Shown: positions 7,682-17,200, numbered from the stretch's first letter. The stretch: 64,000 bases of DNA from Dyadobacter chenhuakuii (GCF_023821985.2 NZ_CP098805.1:620001-684000); one strand, 5' to 3'. Program-made: numbers and translations. Notes: generated by a model from the letters alone, not told the origin.

Positions 7682-10600
7682 TTATTGATGAACTACATCC
7701 ACAACGATATCTTTGTAAACCACATTCTTATCGGCAATCTGCTGCGCCAATGTAATGTTGCGTCCTTCCAAAGCTTTCTTGAAATCGGCAGGCAACACTT
7801 TCACAAATTGCTTCACAGATTGTTCCCAGTTCTGGATCAGCTGGAATGCAATGTTGCTGGTTGTATACTGGAAATGTTTGTCCAGATATTCGCGCAAAAT
7901 GCCCTGATCTTCTTCGTTAAGTGGATCCAGTGAAACCATTTCCATGTTCACTTTCTCTTTGAATGTGCCGTTTTTATCCAAAACATAAGCCACACCGCCC
8001 GACATCCCGGCCGCGAAGTTTCTTCCTGTTTCACCAAGAATCACAGCCAAACCGCCCGTCATGTATTCCAGACCGTGGTCACCAACGCCTTCAACAACCA
8101 CTTTCGCACCTGAGTTACGCACACAGAAACGTTCTCCGGCTGTTCCTCTGATATAAGCATCGCCCGACGTTGCGCCGTAGAAAGCAACGTTACCAATGAT
8201 AATGTTCTCTTCCGGCTTGAATTTCGAGTCGCGGTCTGGATAAACAATCAGTTCAGCGCCGCAAAGTCCTTTTCCGAAATAGTCATTGGCGTCGCCTTCC
8301 AGTTCCAGACGAAGCCCGGCTGTGTTAAATGCACCAAAACTTTGTCCGGCCGTTCCACGGAATTTGAAATGAATGTTGCCTTTTGCAAGACCAGCACCGC
8401 CGTATTTTTTTGAAATCTCGTTCGATAACATTGTTCCAACCGAACGGTTCAGGTTGTTCAATGCAAACTCGGCATAAATTTCCTCCTGGCTGTCCAGCGC
8501 AGGTTGCGCCGCCTTGATCAGATCCCAGTCGATAATGCTGTCGATGCCGTGATCCTGTTCTTCCTGTTTGAACTGAGCCACTGAAAGATCGCCTTCTTTA
8601 TATAATATGGCGTCGAAATTTAGGTTTTTGTATTTCCAATGTTTGATATCGTTACGCAGTTCGAGATATTGAGCCTGGCCAACCATCTCATTTACAGTCC
8701 GGAAACCAAGTTGTGCCATGATTTCGCGCAACTCTTCGGCCATGAAATGGAACATGTTCACCACGTGCTCAGGCTTACCCGAGAACAATGCGCGCAATTC
8801 TTTATTTTGTGTTGCTACGCCGACAGGGCAAGTGTTCAAATGGCATTTGCGCATCATAATGCAACCTGCCGCAACCAATGCAGCCGTCGCCACGCCCCAT
8901 TCTTCCGCGCCCAACATCGCCGCAATCGCAAGGTCGCGACCTGTACGAAGCTGACCATCAGCCTGAACGGTAACCCGTCCGCGCAATTTGTTTTTAACCA
9001 AAGTCTGGTGCGTTTCCGCAAGACCAAGCTCCCAAGGCAAACCTGCGTGACGGATCGAGCTCAATGGGGAAGCACCCGTTCCGCCGTCGTAACCTGAGAT
9101 CAGAATGTGGTCCGCATGCGCTTTCGCAACACCCGAAGCAACCGTTCCGACACCGGCTTCCGAAACCAGTTTTACACTGATACGCGCCTGACGGTTTGCA
9201 TTTTTAAGGTCAAAGATCAACTGAGCCAAATCCTCAATCGAGTAAATATCGTGGTGGGGCGGGGGAGAGATCAAGCCTACGCCCGGCGTCGAGTGACGCG
9301 TGCGGCCGATCCAGTCATCCACTTTAAAGCCTGGAAGCTGTCCACCTTCACCTGGTTTTGCACCCTGTGCTGTTTTGATCTGTAACTCGCCAGCATTGCT
9401 CAGATAGTGGCTGGTAACCCCGAAACGTCCCGAAGCAACCTGCTTAATCTGCGAATTCATGCTGTCGCCATTTGCCAAAGGCGTGTAACGCAATTCGTCC
9501 TCGCCGCCTTCGCCAGAGTTCGATTTTCCACCGATCCTGTTCATGGCAATGGCCAATGTCGTATGCGCTTCCCACGAAATAGAACCAAATGACATGGCTC
9601 CCGTAGCAAACCGTTTGAAAATGCTTTCCACCGGTTCCACTTCTTCAATTGGAATGCTCGTTCCTTTTTTGAAACGAAGCAAACCGCGAAGCGTTAACGC
9701 CTTATGGCTCTGATCATCAATCAGTTTTGAGTATTTCTTAAATGTTTCGTAACTGTTTGTTTTCGTAGAATGCTGCAACAAATGGACGGAAGCCGGGTTG
9801 AAAATGTGCGCTTCTCCGCGTTGTTTCCATTGGTAAAATCCACCGACTTCCAGCTTCGGTTTCGAATCCGGTGTTTCGTGGTAAGCCACTTTGTGACGCA
9901 CCAGGATTTCACGCGCAATCTCAGAAATGCCCATTCCACTGATGCGGGAAATGGTTCCTGTGAAATATTTATCAACCACATCTTTATTCAAACCAACGCA
10001 TTCGAAGATCTGAGCGCCTTGGTAAGACTGCAATGTTGAAATTCCCATTTTGGAGAAAATCTTCAAAAGCTCCTTATTAACGGCCTTAATGTAGTTGTAA
10101 TGCAGTTTTTCATCCGTAAACTCACCTTCAATCATCTTCTTGCGATTCATGAAAGAAAGTGTTTCAAATGCCATATAAGGGCAAATTCCCGCTGCACCAT
10201 AACCGATCAAGGCGGCAACGTGATGTGTTTCCCAAACGTCTCCCGCTTCAACCAATAACCCTACTTTTCCTCTCAATCCTTCACGGATCAGATGGTGGTG
10301 AATGGTTGCAGTGGCTAGTAGCGAAGGAATTGGCGCGTGATCCGAGTCAATCGCACGGTCGGAAAGGATCAGGATTTCAAATCCGTCATCGATTGCGTCC
10401 GTTGCATAGCGGCATATGCGCTCCAATGCCCTTTCCAGCGCTTTTCCGCCTTCGTCAGCGCGGAAATAGGTGTTAATAGTTTTCGCCTGGAAGCCGTCTT
10501 TATCTACAAAACGCAGTTTATCAAACTCCTGCACCGACAAAATCGGATGCGGCAGCGCGATCTGGCGACAATGTTTCGGCGTCTCGGTTAATATATTTTC

Positions 10601-12265
10601 TGTTCCACCCACAAACGAAATCAGCGACATAATCGAACGTTCGCGGATCGAGTCAATCGGTGGGTTGGTAACTTGTGCAAAAAGCTGTTTGAAATAATTA
10701 GACAAATGCTGGCTTTGCTCCGAAAGCACGGCCAAAGGCACATCCGTTCCCATCGAACCGATCGCTTCCTGACCTGTTTGTCCCATAGGAGCCAGGATCA
10801 TGCGTAAATCTTCTGAAGTGTAACCAAATGCAACCTGACGTTTCAGCAATGCATTGTCGTCATAAGCGCGGTAAGTCCGGATCGGGTGATCCAGCTGATC
10901 TACGTGCAACTTGTTATCATCCAGCCATTTCTGATAAGGCTGACCTGAACAAACTGCTGCTTTAATTTCTTCATCCGGAATAATGCGGCCTTGCTCCATA
11001 TCCACGACGAACATGCGTCCTGGCTGCAAACGACCTTTGGTAACAACCCTTGACTGATCCACATCCAAAACGCCAGCCTCAGACGCCATAATGATCGTAT
11101 CATCGTCCAAAACCCAGTAACGTGAAGGGCGAAGACCGTTACGGTCAAGCGTTGCGCCCACCATTTTACCATCTGTGAACGAGATCGAAGCCGGACCATC
11201 CCAAGGCTCCATCATCGCAGCATTGTATTCGTAAAATGCTTTGCGTTCCGGATCCATCTGCTCATTTCCGTCCCAAGCCTCAGGAATCAGCATCATCATT
11301 ACGTGCGGTAATGAGCGGCCCGAAAGGTGCAGCAATTCAATGGCATTGTCCAGGTTTGCAGAGTCAGATTGGTTTCTGTCGCAAATCGGGACGATCATGT
11401 CCATTTCTTCTTTTGTAAAAAACTCAGAAGCGAATGATTTTTCCCCGGCACGGATCCAGTTCACATTTCCTTTTACGGTGTTGATCTCACCATTATGCGC
11501 AATGTAGCGGAACGGCTGAGCAAGCTCCCACGAAGGGAATGTATTGGTAGAAAAACGCGAGTGAACAACCGCAAGGGCCGAAACCACCGATTCGTTTTCC
11601 AGATCCGGGAAGTAATATTTTAGCTGGGCAGTCGTAAGCTGACCTTTGTATGAGATCGTGCGGCAGGATAGGGAAGAATAGTAAAAGCTTCTTTCCACGC
11701 CCTTAACCGTATCTCTGATAATCCGCGCAGAAACCTGGCGCAGGATGTAAAGCTTTCTTTCAAACCCAAGATCGTCCGTTACTTCGTCCGGACGTTTGAT
11801 AAACAATTGCTCAACATGCGGTTCAACAGACAATGAACCCTCGCCCAATGTGTTGTTTAATGTTGGCACTTTTCTGTAACCTAATATATGCAATCCAAGC
11901 TTTTTGGCTTTACGGCTCAGAATGTCGCGGCATTCCTCGCGCATGATTTCGTTGCCCGGAAAAAAGATCATCCCCACGCCATACTCACCCGCTGGCGGCA
12001 ATTGAAAACCAAGCTTTGAACATTCTTCAACAAAGAACTCGTGTGGAATCTGAATCAAAATGCCTGCGCCATCACCCGTGTTCGGATCGAAACCGGTAGC
12101 ACCCCTATGCTCCATGCGTTCGAGCATGTGAATGGCGTCAGCCACGATCTGGTGTGACTTGCGGCCCTTAATGTTAGCCCGGAAACCTATACCACATGCA
12201 TCATGCTCAAATTCCGGACGGTACAGTCCCTGATTTTCTACCATTGGTTCAGACATTTGCGACAT
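7682..12265 (-). CDS. gltB: Glutamate synthase, large (alpha) subunit
   Basis: A 1527-residue ferredoxin/NADPH-type GOGAT large subunit. The N-terminal class II glutamine amidotransferase domain has its nucleophile cysteine at residue 24 (HDACGIGF), so a 23-residue propeptide must be removed. A central domain is followed by the FMN-binding synthase barrel with ISGYDGGTGASPLS. The 3Fe-4S cluster motif reads CxxxxxCxxxxC in CIMMRKCHLNTCPVG. The C-terminal right-handed beta-helix domain (GxxGxxxG repeats) completes the protein. It makes two glutamates from glutamine and 2-oxoglutarate. All domains appear intact. Many long frames on the opposite strand are shadows. Confidence 0.97.
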   Translation of the reverse strand: MSQMSEPMVENQGLYRPEFEHDACGIGFRANIKGRKSHQIVADAIHMLERMEHRGATGFDPNTGDGAGILIQIPHEFFVEECSKLGFQLPPAGEYGVGMIFFPGNEIMREECRDILSRKAKKLGLHILGYRKVPTLNNTLGEGSLSVEPHVEQLFIKRPDEVTDDLGFERKLYILRQVSARIIRDTVKGVERSFYYSSLSCRTISYKGQLTTAQLKYYFPDLENESVVSALAVVHSRFSTNTFPSWELAQPFRYIAHNGEINTVKGNVNWIRAGEKSFASEFFTKEEMDMIVPICDRNQSDSANLDNAIELLHLSGRSLPHVMMMLIPEAWDGNEQMDPERKAFYEYNAAMMEPWDGPASISFTDGKMVGATLDRNGLRPSRYWVLDDDTIIMASEAGVLDVDQSRVVTKGRLQPGRMFVVDMEQGRIIPDEEIKAAVCSGQPYQKWLDDNKLHVDQLDHPIRTYRAYDDNALLKRQVAFGYTSEDLRMILAPMGQTGQEAIGSMGTDVPLAVLSEQSQHLSNYFKQLFAQVTNPPIDSIRERSIMSLISFVGGTENILTETPKHCRQIALPHPILSVQEFDKLRFVDKDGFQAKTINTYFRADEGGKALERALERICRYATDAIDDGFEILILSDRAIDSDHAPIPSLLATATIHHHLIREGLRGKVGLLVEAGDVWETHHVAALIGYGAAGICPYMAFETLSFMNRKKMIEGEFTDEKLHYNYIKAVNKELLKIFSKMGISTLQSYQGAQIFECVGLNKDVVDKYFTGTISRISGMGISEIAREILVRHKVAYHETPDSKPKLEVGGFYQWKQRGEAHIFNPASVHLLQHSTKTNSYETFKKYSKLIDDQSHKALTLRGLLRFKKGTSIPIEEVEPVESIFKRFATGAMSFGSISWEAHTTLAIAMNRIGGKSNSGEGGEDELRYTPLANGDSMNSQIKQVASGRFGVTSHYLSNAGELQIKTAQGAKPGEGGQLPGFKVDDWIGRTRHSTPGVGLISPPPHHDIYSIEDLAQLIFDLKNANRQARISVKLVSEAGVGTVASGVAKAHADHILISGYDGGTGASPLSSIRHAGLPWELGLAETHQTLVKNKLRGRVTVQADGQLRTGRDLAIAAMLGAEEWGVATAALVAAGCIMMRKCHLNTCPVGVATQNKELRALFSGKPEHVVNMFHFMAEELREIMAQLGFRTVNEMVGQAQYLELRNDIKHWKYKNLNFDAILYKEGDLSVAQFKQEEQDHGIDSIIDWDLIKAAQPALDSQEEIYAEFALNNLNRSVGTMLSNEISKKYGGAGLAKGNIHFKFRGTAGQSFGAFNTAGLRLELEGDANDYFGKGLCGAELIVYPDRDSKFKPEENIIIGNVAFYGATSGDAYIRGTAGERFCVRNSGAKVVVEGVGDHGLEYMTGGLAVILGETGRNFAAGMSGGVAYVLDKNGTFKEKVNMEMVSLDPLNEEDQGILREYLDKHFQYTTSNIAFQLIQNWEQSVKQFVKVLPADFKKALEGRNITLAQQIADKNVVYKDIVVDVVHQ

Positions 12266-12594
12266 TAATCGAAGATTCTAGAGTTGACAAATTCGTAAAT
12301 AGAATTTGTTTAAATAAGCAATTAAAAATTTTTAAGAAACCGCCATCCCGTTATGAATTGGGTAAAGCCACGCAAGATAACCATAAAAGATATTTGGCCG
12401 AATACGGAAATGGCAAAATTTTCTATCTGTATGAGATTTTGATTTTTTTATCACAATTAATATAGAAATATTGATAAAACGATCAGTGCTTTTAGTGATT
12501 AGTTGTCAAATTCATAATCAAAAACCACTATTAAGCTGTCTTACCTAAATCCAAATACCGTCTTGTTAAAATAATAAATCTTTCTATTATGACC
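12266..12594. other. Intergenic region upstream of gltB
   Basis: This AT-rich stretch must hold the gltB promoter and any nitrogen-responsive control. No exact TAnnTTTG box was found near the gltB start; the closest minus-strand sequence is an AATTTG-ending stretch around 12290-12300. No convincing coding frame or structured RNA was seen. Confidence 0.4.
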
Positions 12595-12624
12595 AAAAAA
12601 AAGCCCAGCCTTTCAAGGCTGGGC
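12595..12624 (-). terminator. Terminator of the VWA-TPR-purC-STAS unit
   Basis: A minus-strand perfect stem GCCCAGCC/GGCTGGGC (extending through CTT/AAG) is followed by eight T residues. It lies 28 bases after the STAS gene stop. Confidence 0.9.
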
Positions 12625-12652
12625 AATTGTGTTTATGAATTTTTTGTGCTGG

Positions 12653-13075
12653 TTATGGCTCTTTGGATTCGCTTACATTGTCGTAATCCTCATCATCATA
12701 CCCATCGTCACCCGTACCGAATTCGTTCTCCAGACTATGCATGAAAACGGCGTCAATGGCTTCCTCTTTGGATGGTAAAACTTCCATATCCGGAATTTTC
12801 AGATCTTCCAGCAAGTCCATAAAATCATCATCCCGCGTCACGATCACGAGCAGGCCAAGGTCATTGGCACAGAGCCAGTTTATCTTTTTCAAAATTGCAG
12901 TTCCTGCCGCATCCACCGATTTCACAGGCTGCATATTGACGATCAGATTGTGGTAACCTTCACGGAAAATTTCGCGCGCCGTTTCCTCAAATGCCGCCGG
13001 GACGTCACCAGCAAATGCGGGCTCTTCCAGCTCTATATATACGAATTGTTCTTTCTTTTCCAGTTTATAGTTCAT
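12653..13075 (-). CDS. STAS-domain protein (anti-anti-sigma-like)
   Basis: A 140-residue protein whose first 100 residues read as a STAS domain: alternating strands and helices, with the conserved core in [21 protein letters not shown], where the serine of SVDAAG matches the regulatory phosphoserine region of anti-sigma factor antagonists. The last 30 residues are a strongly acidic tail ([12 protein letters not shown]). No partner kinase or sigma factor gene is nearby, so the pathway is unknown. It is the last gene of a unit after purC, with a 56-base gap, and is followed by a strong terminator. Confidence 0.75.
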   Translation of the reverse strand: MNYKLEKKEQFVYIELEEPAFAGDVPAAFEETAREIFREGYHNLIVNMQPVKSVDAAGTAILKKINWLCANDLGLLVIVTRDDDFMDLLEDLKIPDMEVLPSKEEAIDAVFMHSLENEFGTGDDGYDDEDYDNVSESKEP

Positions 13076-13131
13076 TTCAATTTTTTGTTTTGTTCAAACA
13101 AGATTTTTAATAAAATATCAACAGAATGTGA

Positions 13132-14064
13132 TTACAACGCTCTCAAAATGGCGTTTTCTATTCTTTTCAATGGATCGTCCAGATTGTTTTTCTGGAATTT
13201 ATTGCCTGTTACTTTTTCAAATAACTCAATGTAACGGTCCGAGATTAGCTGAATGCGCTCATCGTCCATCACCGGAACAGTCTGACCCTCTTTTCCTTGA
13301 AAGCCATTCTGAATGAGCCACTCTCTTACAAATTCCTTGCTAAGCTGTTTCTGGGGAAGTCCCGCCCGCTGGTTTTCCGCATATACGTCTGCATAGAAAT
13401 AGCGCGATGAATCCGGCGTGTGGATTTCGTCAATGAGGTAAATTATGCCATCCAGTTGGCCAAACTCATATTTTGTATCCACCAGGATCAGCCCCTGATC
13501 GGCAGCCATTTCGGTTCCTTTGGCAAAAAGCGCAAGCGTATATTTTTCCAAATGCTCGTAATCATCTTCGCTTACCAGGCCCTGCGCAAGGATTTCTTCG
13601 CGCGAAATGTCCTCGTCGTGTCCTTCGTGCGCTTTCGTGGTTGGCGTAATAATGGGCTGGGGAAGTTTATCATTTTCTTTCAATCCATCCGGCAAAGAAA
13701 CGCCGCATACCGAGCGCTTTCCAAGCGAATATTCCCGCCACGCATGTCCCGCCAGATAGCCGCGCACCACCATTTCCACAGGATAAGCCTGGCATTTCAA
13801 GCCAATGCTCACATTCGGATCTGGCACTTCTTGGAGCCAGTTAGGGACAATGCCCGACGTAGCATTGAGGAAATGTGCCGCTATTTGGTTCAAAACCTGT
13901 CCTTTATATGGAATTGCCCGAGGCAGGATCACGTCGAAAGCCGAAATGCGGTCGCTGGCAACCATCACAAGTTTTTTCTCGAAGGAATAAACGTCGCGCA
14001 CTTTTCCTTTGTAAAACGCTGTCTGGCCAGGAAATTGAAAGTTGGTTTCTGGAATGCTATTCAT
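13132..14064 (-). CDS. purC: Phosphoribosylaminoimidazole-succinocarboxamide synthase (SAICAR synthetase)
   Basis: A 310-residue enzyme of de novo purine synthesis that joins CAIR and aspartate using ATP. It shows the family start GKVRDVY (residues 20-26), then SDRISAFDV, the substrate-loop motif [14 protein letters not shown], and LVDTKYEFG with the ATP-site acidic residues. It is of the long form (about 300 residues) seen in many Bacteroidota and in yeast, rather than the short form of about 240 residues in E. coli. It lies 16 bases after the TPR gene. Its placement in a Bat-like unit is not obviously functional. Confidence 0.95.
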   Translation of the reverse strand: MNSIPETNFQFPGQTAFYKGKVRDVYSFEKKLVMVASDRISAFDVILPRAIPYKGQVLNQIAAHFLNATSGIVPNWLQEVPDPNVSIGLKCQAYPVEMVVRGYLAGHAWREYSLGKRSVCGVSLPDGLKENDKLPQPIITPTTKAHEGHDEDISREEILAQGLVSEDDYEHLEKYTLALFAKGTEMAADQGLILVDTKYEFGQLDGIIYLIDEIHTPDSSRYFYADVYAENQRAGLPQKQLSKEFVREWLIQNGFQGKEGQTVPVMDDERIQLISDRYIELFEKVTGNKFQKNNLDDPLKRIENAILRAL

Positions 14065-14080
14065 CTTTTTATAGTAAAAA

Positions 14081-14800
14081 TTACCACTCTATTTCGTCTT
14101 GTTTTGCTGTTTTAGACTTGTATTGCTTCCTTCTGAGCTGGTAAATATATTGCGATTCGTTTGATTTCATGGCATCCAATATCGCACGGGCCTGCTCCTC
14201 AGACATATTCATTTCCCGCAAACTTCGCAGCAGCTCCTCTTTCTGCACATCTTCGGCCACTTCCCGCGTCTCCGGTTTCGGCTCCGGCGGCGCGGGCTGG
14301 TTGCGCTCCGCAATGGCATCCCGCTCCGATTTTTGTTTCTTATTATTCTGGTCAGAAGGCTTGTCGATGCCTGAAAATGCTTTTTTCAAAACAATGTAAT
14401 TGCTCCGTGCCAGGCTGTTTCCTGGTTCCAGCCGCAGCGCTGTTTTCAAATGGTCGAGTGCGTTCACTGTGTCCTTTTGATTCACTCGAATTAATGCGAT
14501 TTGGCTGTTCGCAATGGATGCAATGGTGTTATCATCAATGTGATCCAGCAGTTCGTAATGTTTCAGCGCCAATTTGTAATTGCCCATCTGATAGTAGGAG
14601 TGGGCCAGATTCAGGCGCGCCGCCGGGTCGGAAAAAAGGGAGCCGTACGTAATTTGGTAATACAAATCGGCCGACTGCTTGTATTGTTTGTTGTTATATG
14701 CCTGCTCCGCGCCCAGTTTCCGCTCATTGGCCTTGGTAATGGAGTCAAATGTCCGATTATCCCAGAGCCAAAGCAGAATATAAAGAATAATGGCGGTCAT
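14081..14800 (-). CDS. TPR-repeat protein, BatC-like
   Basis: A 239-residue protein with a single N-terminal membrane helix ([11 protein letters not shown]) followed by about three tetratricopeptide repeats at residues 25-140: [19 protein letters not shown], then repeats starting [20 protein letters not shown] and [12 protein letters not shown] proline- and charge-rich linker precedes a short helical C-terminus ([22 protein letters not shown]). The order VWA protein then TPR protein is that of the BatB-BatC genes of aerotolerance-type operons. It begins 38 bases after the VWA gene stop. The membrane-anchored TPR region probably recruits partner proteins. Confidence 0.75.
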   Translation of the reverse strand: MTAIILYILLWLWDNRTFDSITKANERKLGAEQAYNNKQYKQSADLYYQITYGSLFSDPAARLNLAHSYYQMGNYKLALKHYELLDHIDDNTIASIANSQIALIRVNQKDTVNALDHLKTALRLEPGNSLARSNYIVLKKAFSGIDKPSDQNNKKQKSERDAIAERNQPAPPEPKPETREVAEDVQKEELLRSLREMNMSEEQARAILDAMKSNESQYIYQLRRKQYKSKTAKQDEIEW

Positions 14801-14838
14801 AGGCGGTCGATTTGTGTCGCAAAAATAAGCATGAATCC

Positions 14839-15801
14839 TTATAGTCGGAACGTTCCTATCGTAATTAAAACGTCCAGCAGGATCAGGATCAGTGCTGCGC
14901 CCAGGAAATAATAGTATTTGTTACTCACCACCGTAATTGTCCGCGAATCGACCAATGTCCCCTCCGCCTGGTTGACGTCATTGATGAGTTTCAACATGTC
15001 ATTTTTGGTATTATTAAGCTCATAGTAAGTTCCTCTCGCCGCGGTTGCCATCGTTTTAAGGAAGTTTTCATCCAGTTTGCTGATCACCAGTTTGTCGTTT
15101 TTATCCATCAGCGGCTTGCCGTCCTGCTGGATGCTGATGCCCACTTTCGTCCCCACCGCCACCGTGTAAACGCCTATTCCAAACCGACGTAAATTGTTGT
15201 ACAACGGCCCGCTGCAAGATGAATTGTTCTCACCATCCGTAAAAAGGATCATCATTTTCGAGCGTCCACCGGGATCGGCAGCATTCATTAATTTGTTGTA
15301 AGCCAGTTCGGTTGCATCGCAAATGTTGGTCCCGCCCGTCGCCAGTAAATCCGTTTGTAAAGATTGTATAAACAATTCCAAAGCAGCGCCATCATAAGTC
15401 AGCGGCACGTGGATGAATGCTTCATTCGAAAAAATTATGATCCCGATCCGGTTTGCCCGCTCATTCTGCACAAATCTGTTCATCTCAAATTTCACTTTTT
15501 CCAACCGCGACGGGGTCACATCCGCTGCATCCATGGATTTGGAAAGGTCCACGATCAAAAAAATGTCCTTGCCTTTGGACTGGATCTGCCGGTCGGCCTC
15601 CCCGAACGACGGTCCGAGTAAACTGATGATCAATAATGCGAATGTAATGGACCTTAAAAATAGTTTCAGGATGAGGGTTCTTGCGGTGGTTTGCAACTGC
15701 CGGGCGATGCGGACGGTGCGGATAATGTAGGCTGTGTAGATTAAAATGAAAAAAAATATGAAAAAAAATTCAGTGGTGTCAAAGGGGTAATTCCAGTTCA
15801 T
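14839..15801 (-). CDS. Membrane-anchored VWA-domain protein, BatA/BatB-like
   Basis: About 320 residues from the preferred ATG at 15801. An upstream TTG at 15834 would add eleven residues, but a promoter box overlaps it. The N-terminus has two hydrophobic helices (FFFIFFFILIYTAYII and LFLRSITFALLIISLLG), then a von Willebrand A domain with the MIDAS motif DLSKSM, the threonine in GGTNI and the aspartate in FTDGEN. A last membrane helix ends the protein (YYFLGAALILILLDVLI). This arrangement matches BatA/BatB proteins that work with MoxR ATPases; a second MoxR/DUF58 set lies at 30.8 kb in this window. It probably binds a partner protein through its metal site at the inner membrane. Confidence 0.85.
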   Translation of the reverse strand: MNWNYPFDTTEFFFIFFFILIYTAYIIRTVRIARQLQTTARTLILKLFLRSITFALLIISLLGPSFGEADRQIQSKGKDIFLIVDLSKSMDAADVTPSRLEKVKFEMNRFVQNERANRIGIIIFSNEAFIHVPLTYDGAALELFIQSLQTDLLATGGTNICDATELAYNKLMNAADPGGRSKMMILFTDGENNSSCSGPLYNNLRRFGIGVYTVAVGTKVGISIQQDGKPLMDKNDKLVISKLDENFLKTMATAARGTYYELNNTKNDMLKLINDVNQAEGTLVDSRTITVVSNKYYYFLGAALILILLDVLITIGTFRL

Positions 15802-15831
15802 AATGAACGCTTTGGGTAATTTAAAATTTTT

Positions 15832-15839
15832 CAAAAATA
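15832..15839 (-). promoter_or_regulatory. -7 promoter box of the VWA-TPR-purC-STAS unit
   Basis: The minus strand reads TATTTTTG, matching TAnnTTTG, about 30 bases upstream of the ATG at 15801. It overlaps the alternative TTG codon and therefore supports the downstream start. No clear -33 element was found. Confidence 0.5.
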
Positions 15840-15878
15840 GGGAATTGTGGCTTCTGATAAAGTTTTTTTAGGGAAATG

Positions 15879-15911
15879 TTTGTTTTTCTGAACGGCAACC
15901 TTCTATATTTG
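15879..15911 (+). promoter_or_regulatory. Promoter of the tRNA cluster
   Basis: TTTG at 15879-15882 and TATATTTG at 15904-15911, separated by 21 bases, fit the Bacteroidota promoter consensus and lie 20 bases before the first tRNA. Confidence 0.7.
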
Positions 15912-15930
15912 CAACCCAGAACGGAAAGAA

Positions 15931-16017
15931 GGAGGGATGGGTGAGTGGCTGAAACCAGTAGTTTGCTAAACTGCCGTACTCGCAAGGGTACCGCGGGTTC
16001 GAATCCCGCTTCCTCTA
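15931..16017 (+). tRNA. tRNA-Ser(GCU)
   Basis: A class II tRNA. The anticodon arm GTAGT/ACTGC encloses loop TTGCTAA, giving anticodon GCT (codons AGC/AGU). A variable arm GTAC/GTAC and T arm GCGGG/CCCGC with loop TTCGAAT follow. The acceptor pairs GGAGGGA with TTCCTCT, with two G-U pairs including position 1. With this pairing the discriminator is A, whereas bacterial serine tRNAs usually have G; the end could be shifted, so this oddity is noted with caution. Confidence 0.9.
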
Positions 16018-16093
16018 CACCGATCTAAAATAGAGTAAAAAGAGGGGCTGACCTTTGACGAAATCGAGACTCAGCCTAACAAGTAAAATAACT

Positions 16094-16168
<75 letters not shown>

Positions 16169-16179
16169 AAAAAAGATTT

Positions 16180-16233
16180 AGGCAGTTAGGCCGTTGCAGA
16201 TAAAACTGCGAATCGCTGACTGCCTATTTTTTT
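16180..16233 (+). terminator. Terminator after tRNA-Pro
   Basis: AGGCAGT pairs with ACTGCCT around an inner stem-loop (GCAG/CTGC) and is followed by ATTTTTTT. It lies between tRNA-Pro and tRNA-Arg, so tRNA-Arg probably needs its own promoter or readthrough. Confidence 0.65.
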
Positions 16234-16239
16234 GACTAC

Positions 16240-16313
16240 GGTCCGGTAGCTCAGCTGGATAGAGCAGCTGCCTTCTAAGCAGCAGGTCATGTGTTCGAAT
16301 CACATCCGGATCA
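16240..16313 (+). tRNA. tRNA-Arg(UCU)
   Basis: Acceptor GGTCCGG/CCGGATC with discriminator A, anticodon stem GCTGC/GCAGC, and loop CTTCTAA giving anticodon TCT (codons AGA/AGG). T arm ATGTG/CACAT with loop TTCGAAT. Its 3' side borders the small-gene island at 16.4-18.4 kb. Confidence 0.95.
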
Positions 16314-16317
16314 CGCA

Positions 16318-16347
16318 AGCACTTAACATTTGTTAGGTGCTTTTTTT
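16318..16347 (+). terminator. Terminator of tRNA-Arg
   Basis: AGCACTTAAC pairs with GTTAGGTGCT (one G-T pair), followed by seven further T residues. It begins five bases after the tRNA end. Confidence 0.85.
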
Positions 16348-16454
16348 GTGCGCCGACAAATAATTCATACTGACCGGAAAATTTGTAAATTGTGTCTAGT
16401 TGAGGCCTGGGTATTTCTTTGTGAAATAACATCAAACATCTCCCGGCAAAACTC

Positions 16455-16880
16455 ATGAAAACAAAACTGTCGGACATGACGACCTTTGAACTGCGAGAAG
16501 TTAGCCACTGGGATGAAGCTGAAAAATGTCAGTCAGAGATTCTCACGTTGGCCGAAGACGAAATCGAAGGCATTCTTATTGTCTACACGGGCCAGCAGGG
16601 CGACCATACATTAAGTATCATACCGTCCCTCAATGTTTCCGGTTATGGCATTGATGAGGAGGATTCCGTAAACGCGTTAAAGGAAAATTTAGAGACGCTT
16701 TTTGAGGATCTGTTCGGTATCAGCGAGTCCGAGCGAAAAGATGAACTGTCCAGGATGGGATGGAATCCACAGCCATCGTCGGACCAGCCGCTCCCCTGGC
16801 TCCACTTTGAAGAAAAAGAAATATTACAAAATTTCGATTTTCCTGAGCGAGTAAAAACCTCCATCTTACAAGCTGCATAG
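16455..16880 (+). CDS. HicB-like antitoxin candidate
   Basis: A 141-residue acidic protein. The core, from about residue 44 to 85 (GQQGDHTLSIIPSLNVSGYG, then SVNALKENLETLFEDL), has the pattern of a HicB partial RNase H fold: a strand, a loop with P-LN--GYG, then a helix beginning after acidic residues. The C-terminus (EKEILQNFDFPERVKTSIL) may bind the toxin or DNA. The following reading frame starts at the next base and encodes a broken HicA-like protein, which is the main support for this call. The order antitoxin then toxin is seen in some hicBA loci. It lies about 140 bases downstream of tRNA-Arg. Confidence 0.6.
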   Translation: MKTKLSDMTTFELREVSHWDEAEKCQSEILTLAEDEIEGILIVYTGQQGDHTLSIIPSLNVSGYGIDEEDSVNALKENLETLFEDLFGISESERKDELSRMGWNPQPSSDQPLPWLHFEEKEILQNFDFPERVKTSILQAA

Positions 16881-17113
16881 TTGGGAAATAATCGGCCTGT
16901 TAAGCTTAAAGACTGGATACGTTTCCTCGAAGCGCACGATGCCATTATTTGCGTATGAAAGCATCTCATGAACATTGGAAATGCCCAAGATGTCTTCGAA
17001 CCATTACCCATAGACCTGCGTATAAAGATATTCCCGCACTTCATTCGAAAACCAATCTTGCCACAATGGGGAAATCGCTGGAGGATCTTTATGATTGGAT
17101 TGAGAGAAATTGA
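16881..17113 (+). pseudogene. Frameshifted HicA-like mRNA interferase toxin
   Basis: A TTG codon directly after the antitoxin stop opens a frame reading NNRPVKLKDWIRFLEAHD, which then hits a stop at 16952-16957 in that frame. Reading on after a one-base shift near 16938-16942 gives CHYLRMKASHEHWKCPRC and later PALHSKTNLATMGKSLE followed by DLYDWIERN, a convincing HicA: the SH of KASHEHW is the catalytic histidine region of the double-stranded RNA-binding-like fold. A single base seems to be missing, so the toxin is inactive unless frameshifting occurs. The 3' part could also be translated alone from the ATG at 16955 (52 residues), still keeping the histidine. A sequencing error cannot be excluded. 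Confidence 0.7.
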
Positions 17114-17166
17114 CAAATAATGCGGCTTCTTGAATAAAGCCTAACAAATGATATTTGTAATTTTTT

Positions 17167-17181
17167 GTCGGAAATTCCGAC
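17167..17181. promoter_or_regulatory. Palindromic operator-like site, left copy
   Basis: GTCGGAA-a-TTCCGAC, a perfect 7-bp inverted repeat around one base, preceded by six T residues. It lies 19 bases before the ATG of the 70-residue gene. A related site follows the gene at 17432-17446. Confidence 0.5.
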
Positions 17182-17200
17182 TTGATTTCTATCCTTGGCT

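Noticed and set aside
16314-16454. Integration site of a genomic island at tRNA-Arg
   Set aside because: No direct repeat of the tRNA 3' end was seen downstream and no integrase gene is present in the window.
16643-17116. 157-residue minus-strand frame over the HicB/HicA-like locus
   Set aside because: The plus strand gives HicB and HicA family sequence in consecutive frames; the antisense frame has no known motif.
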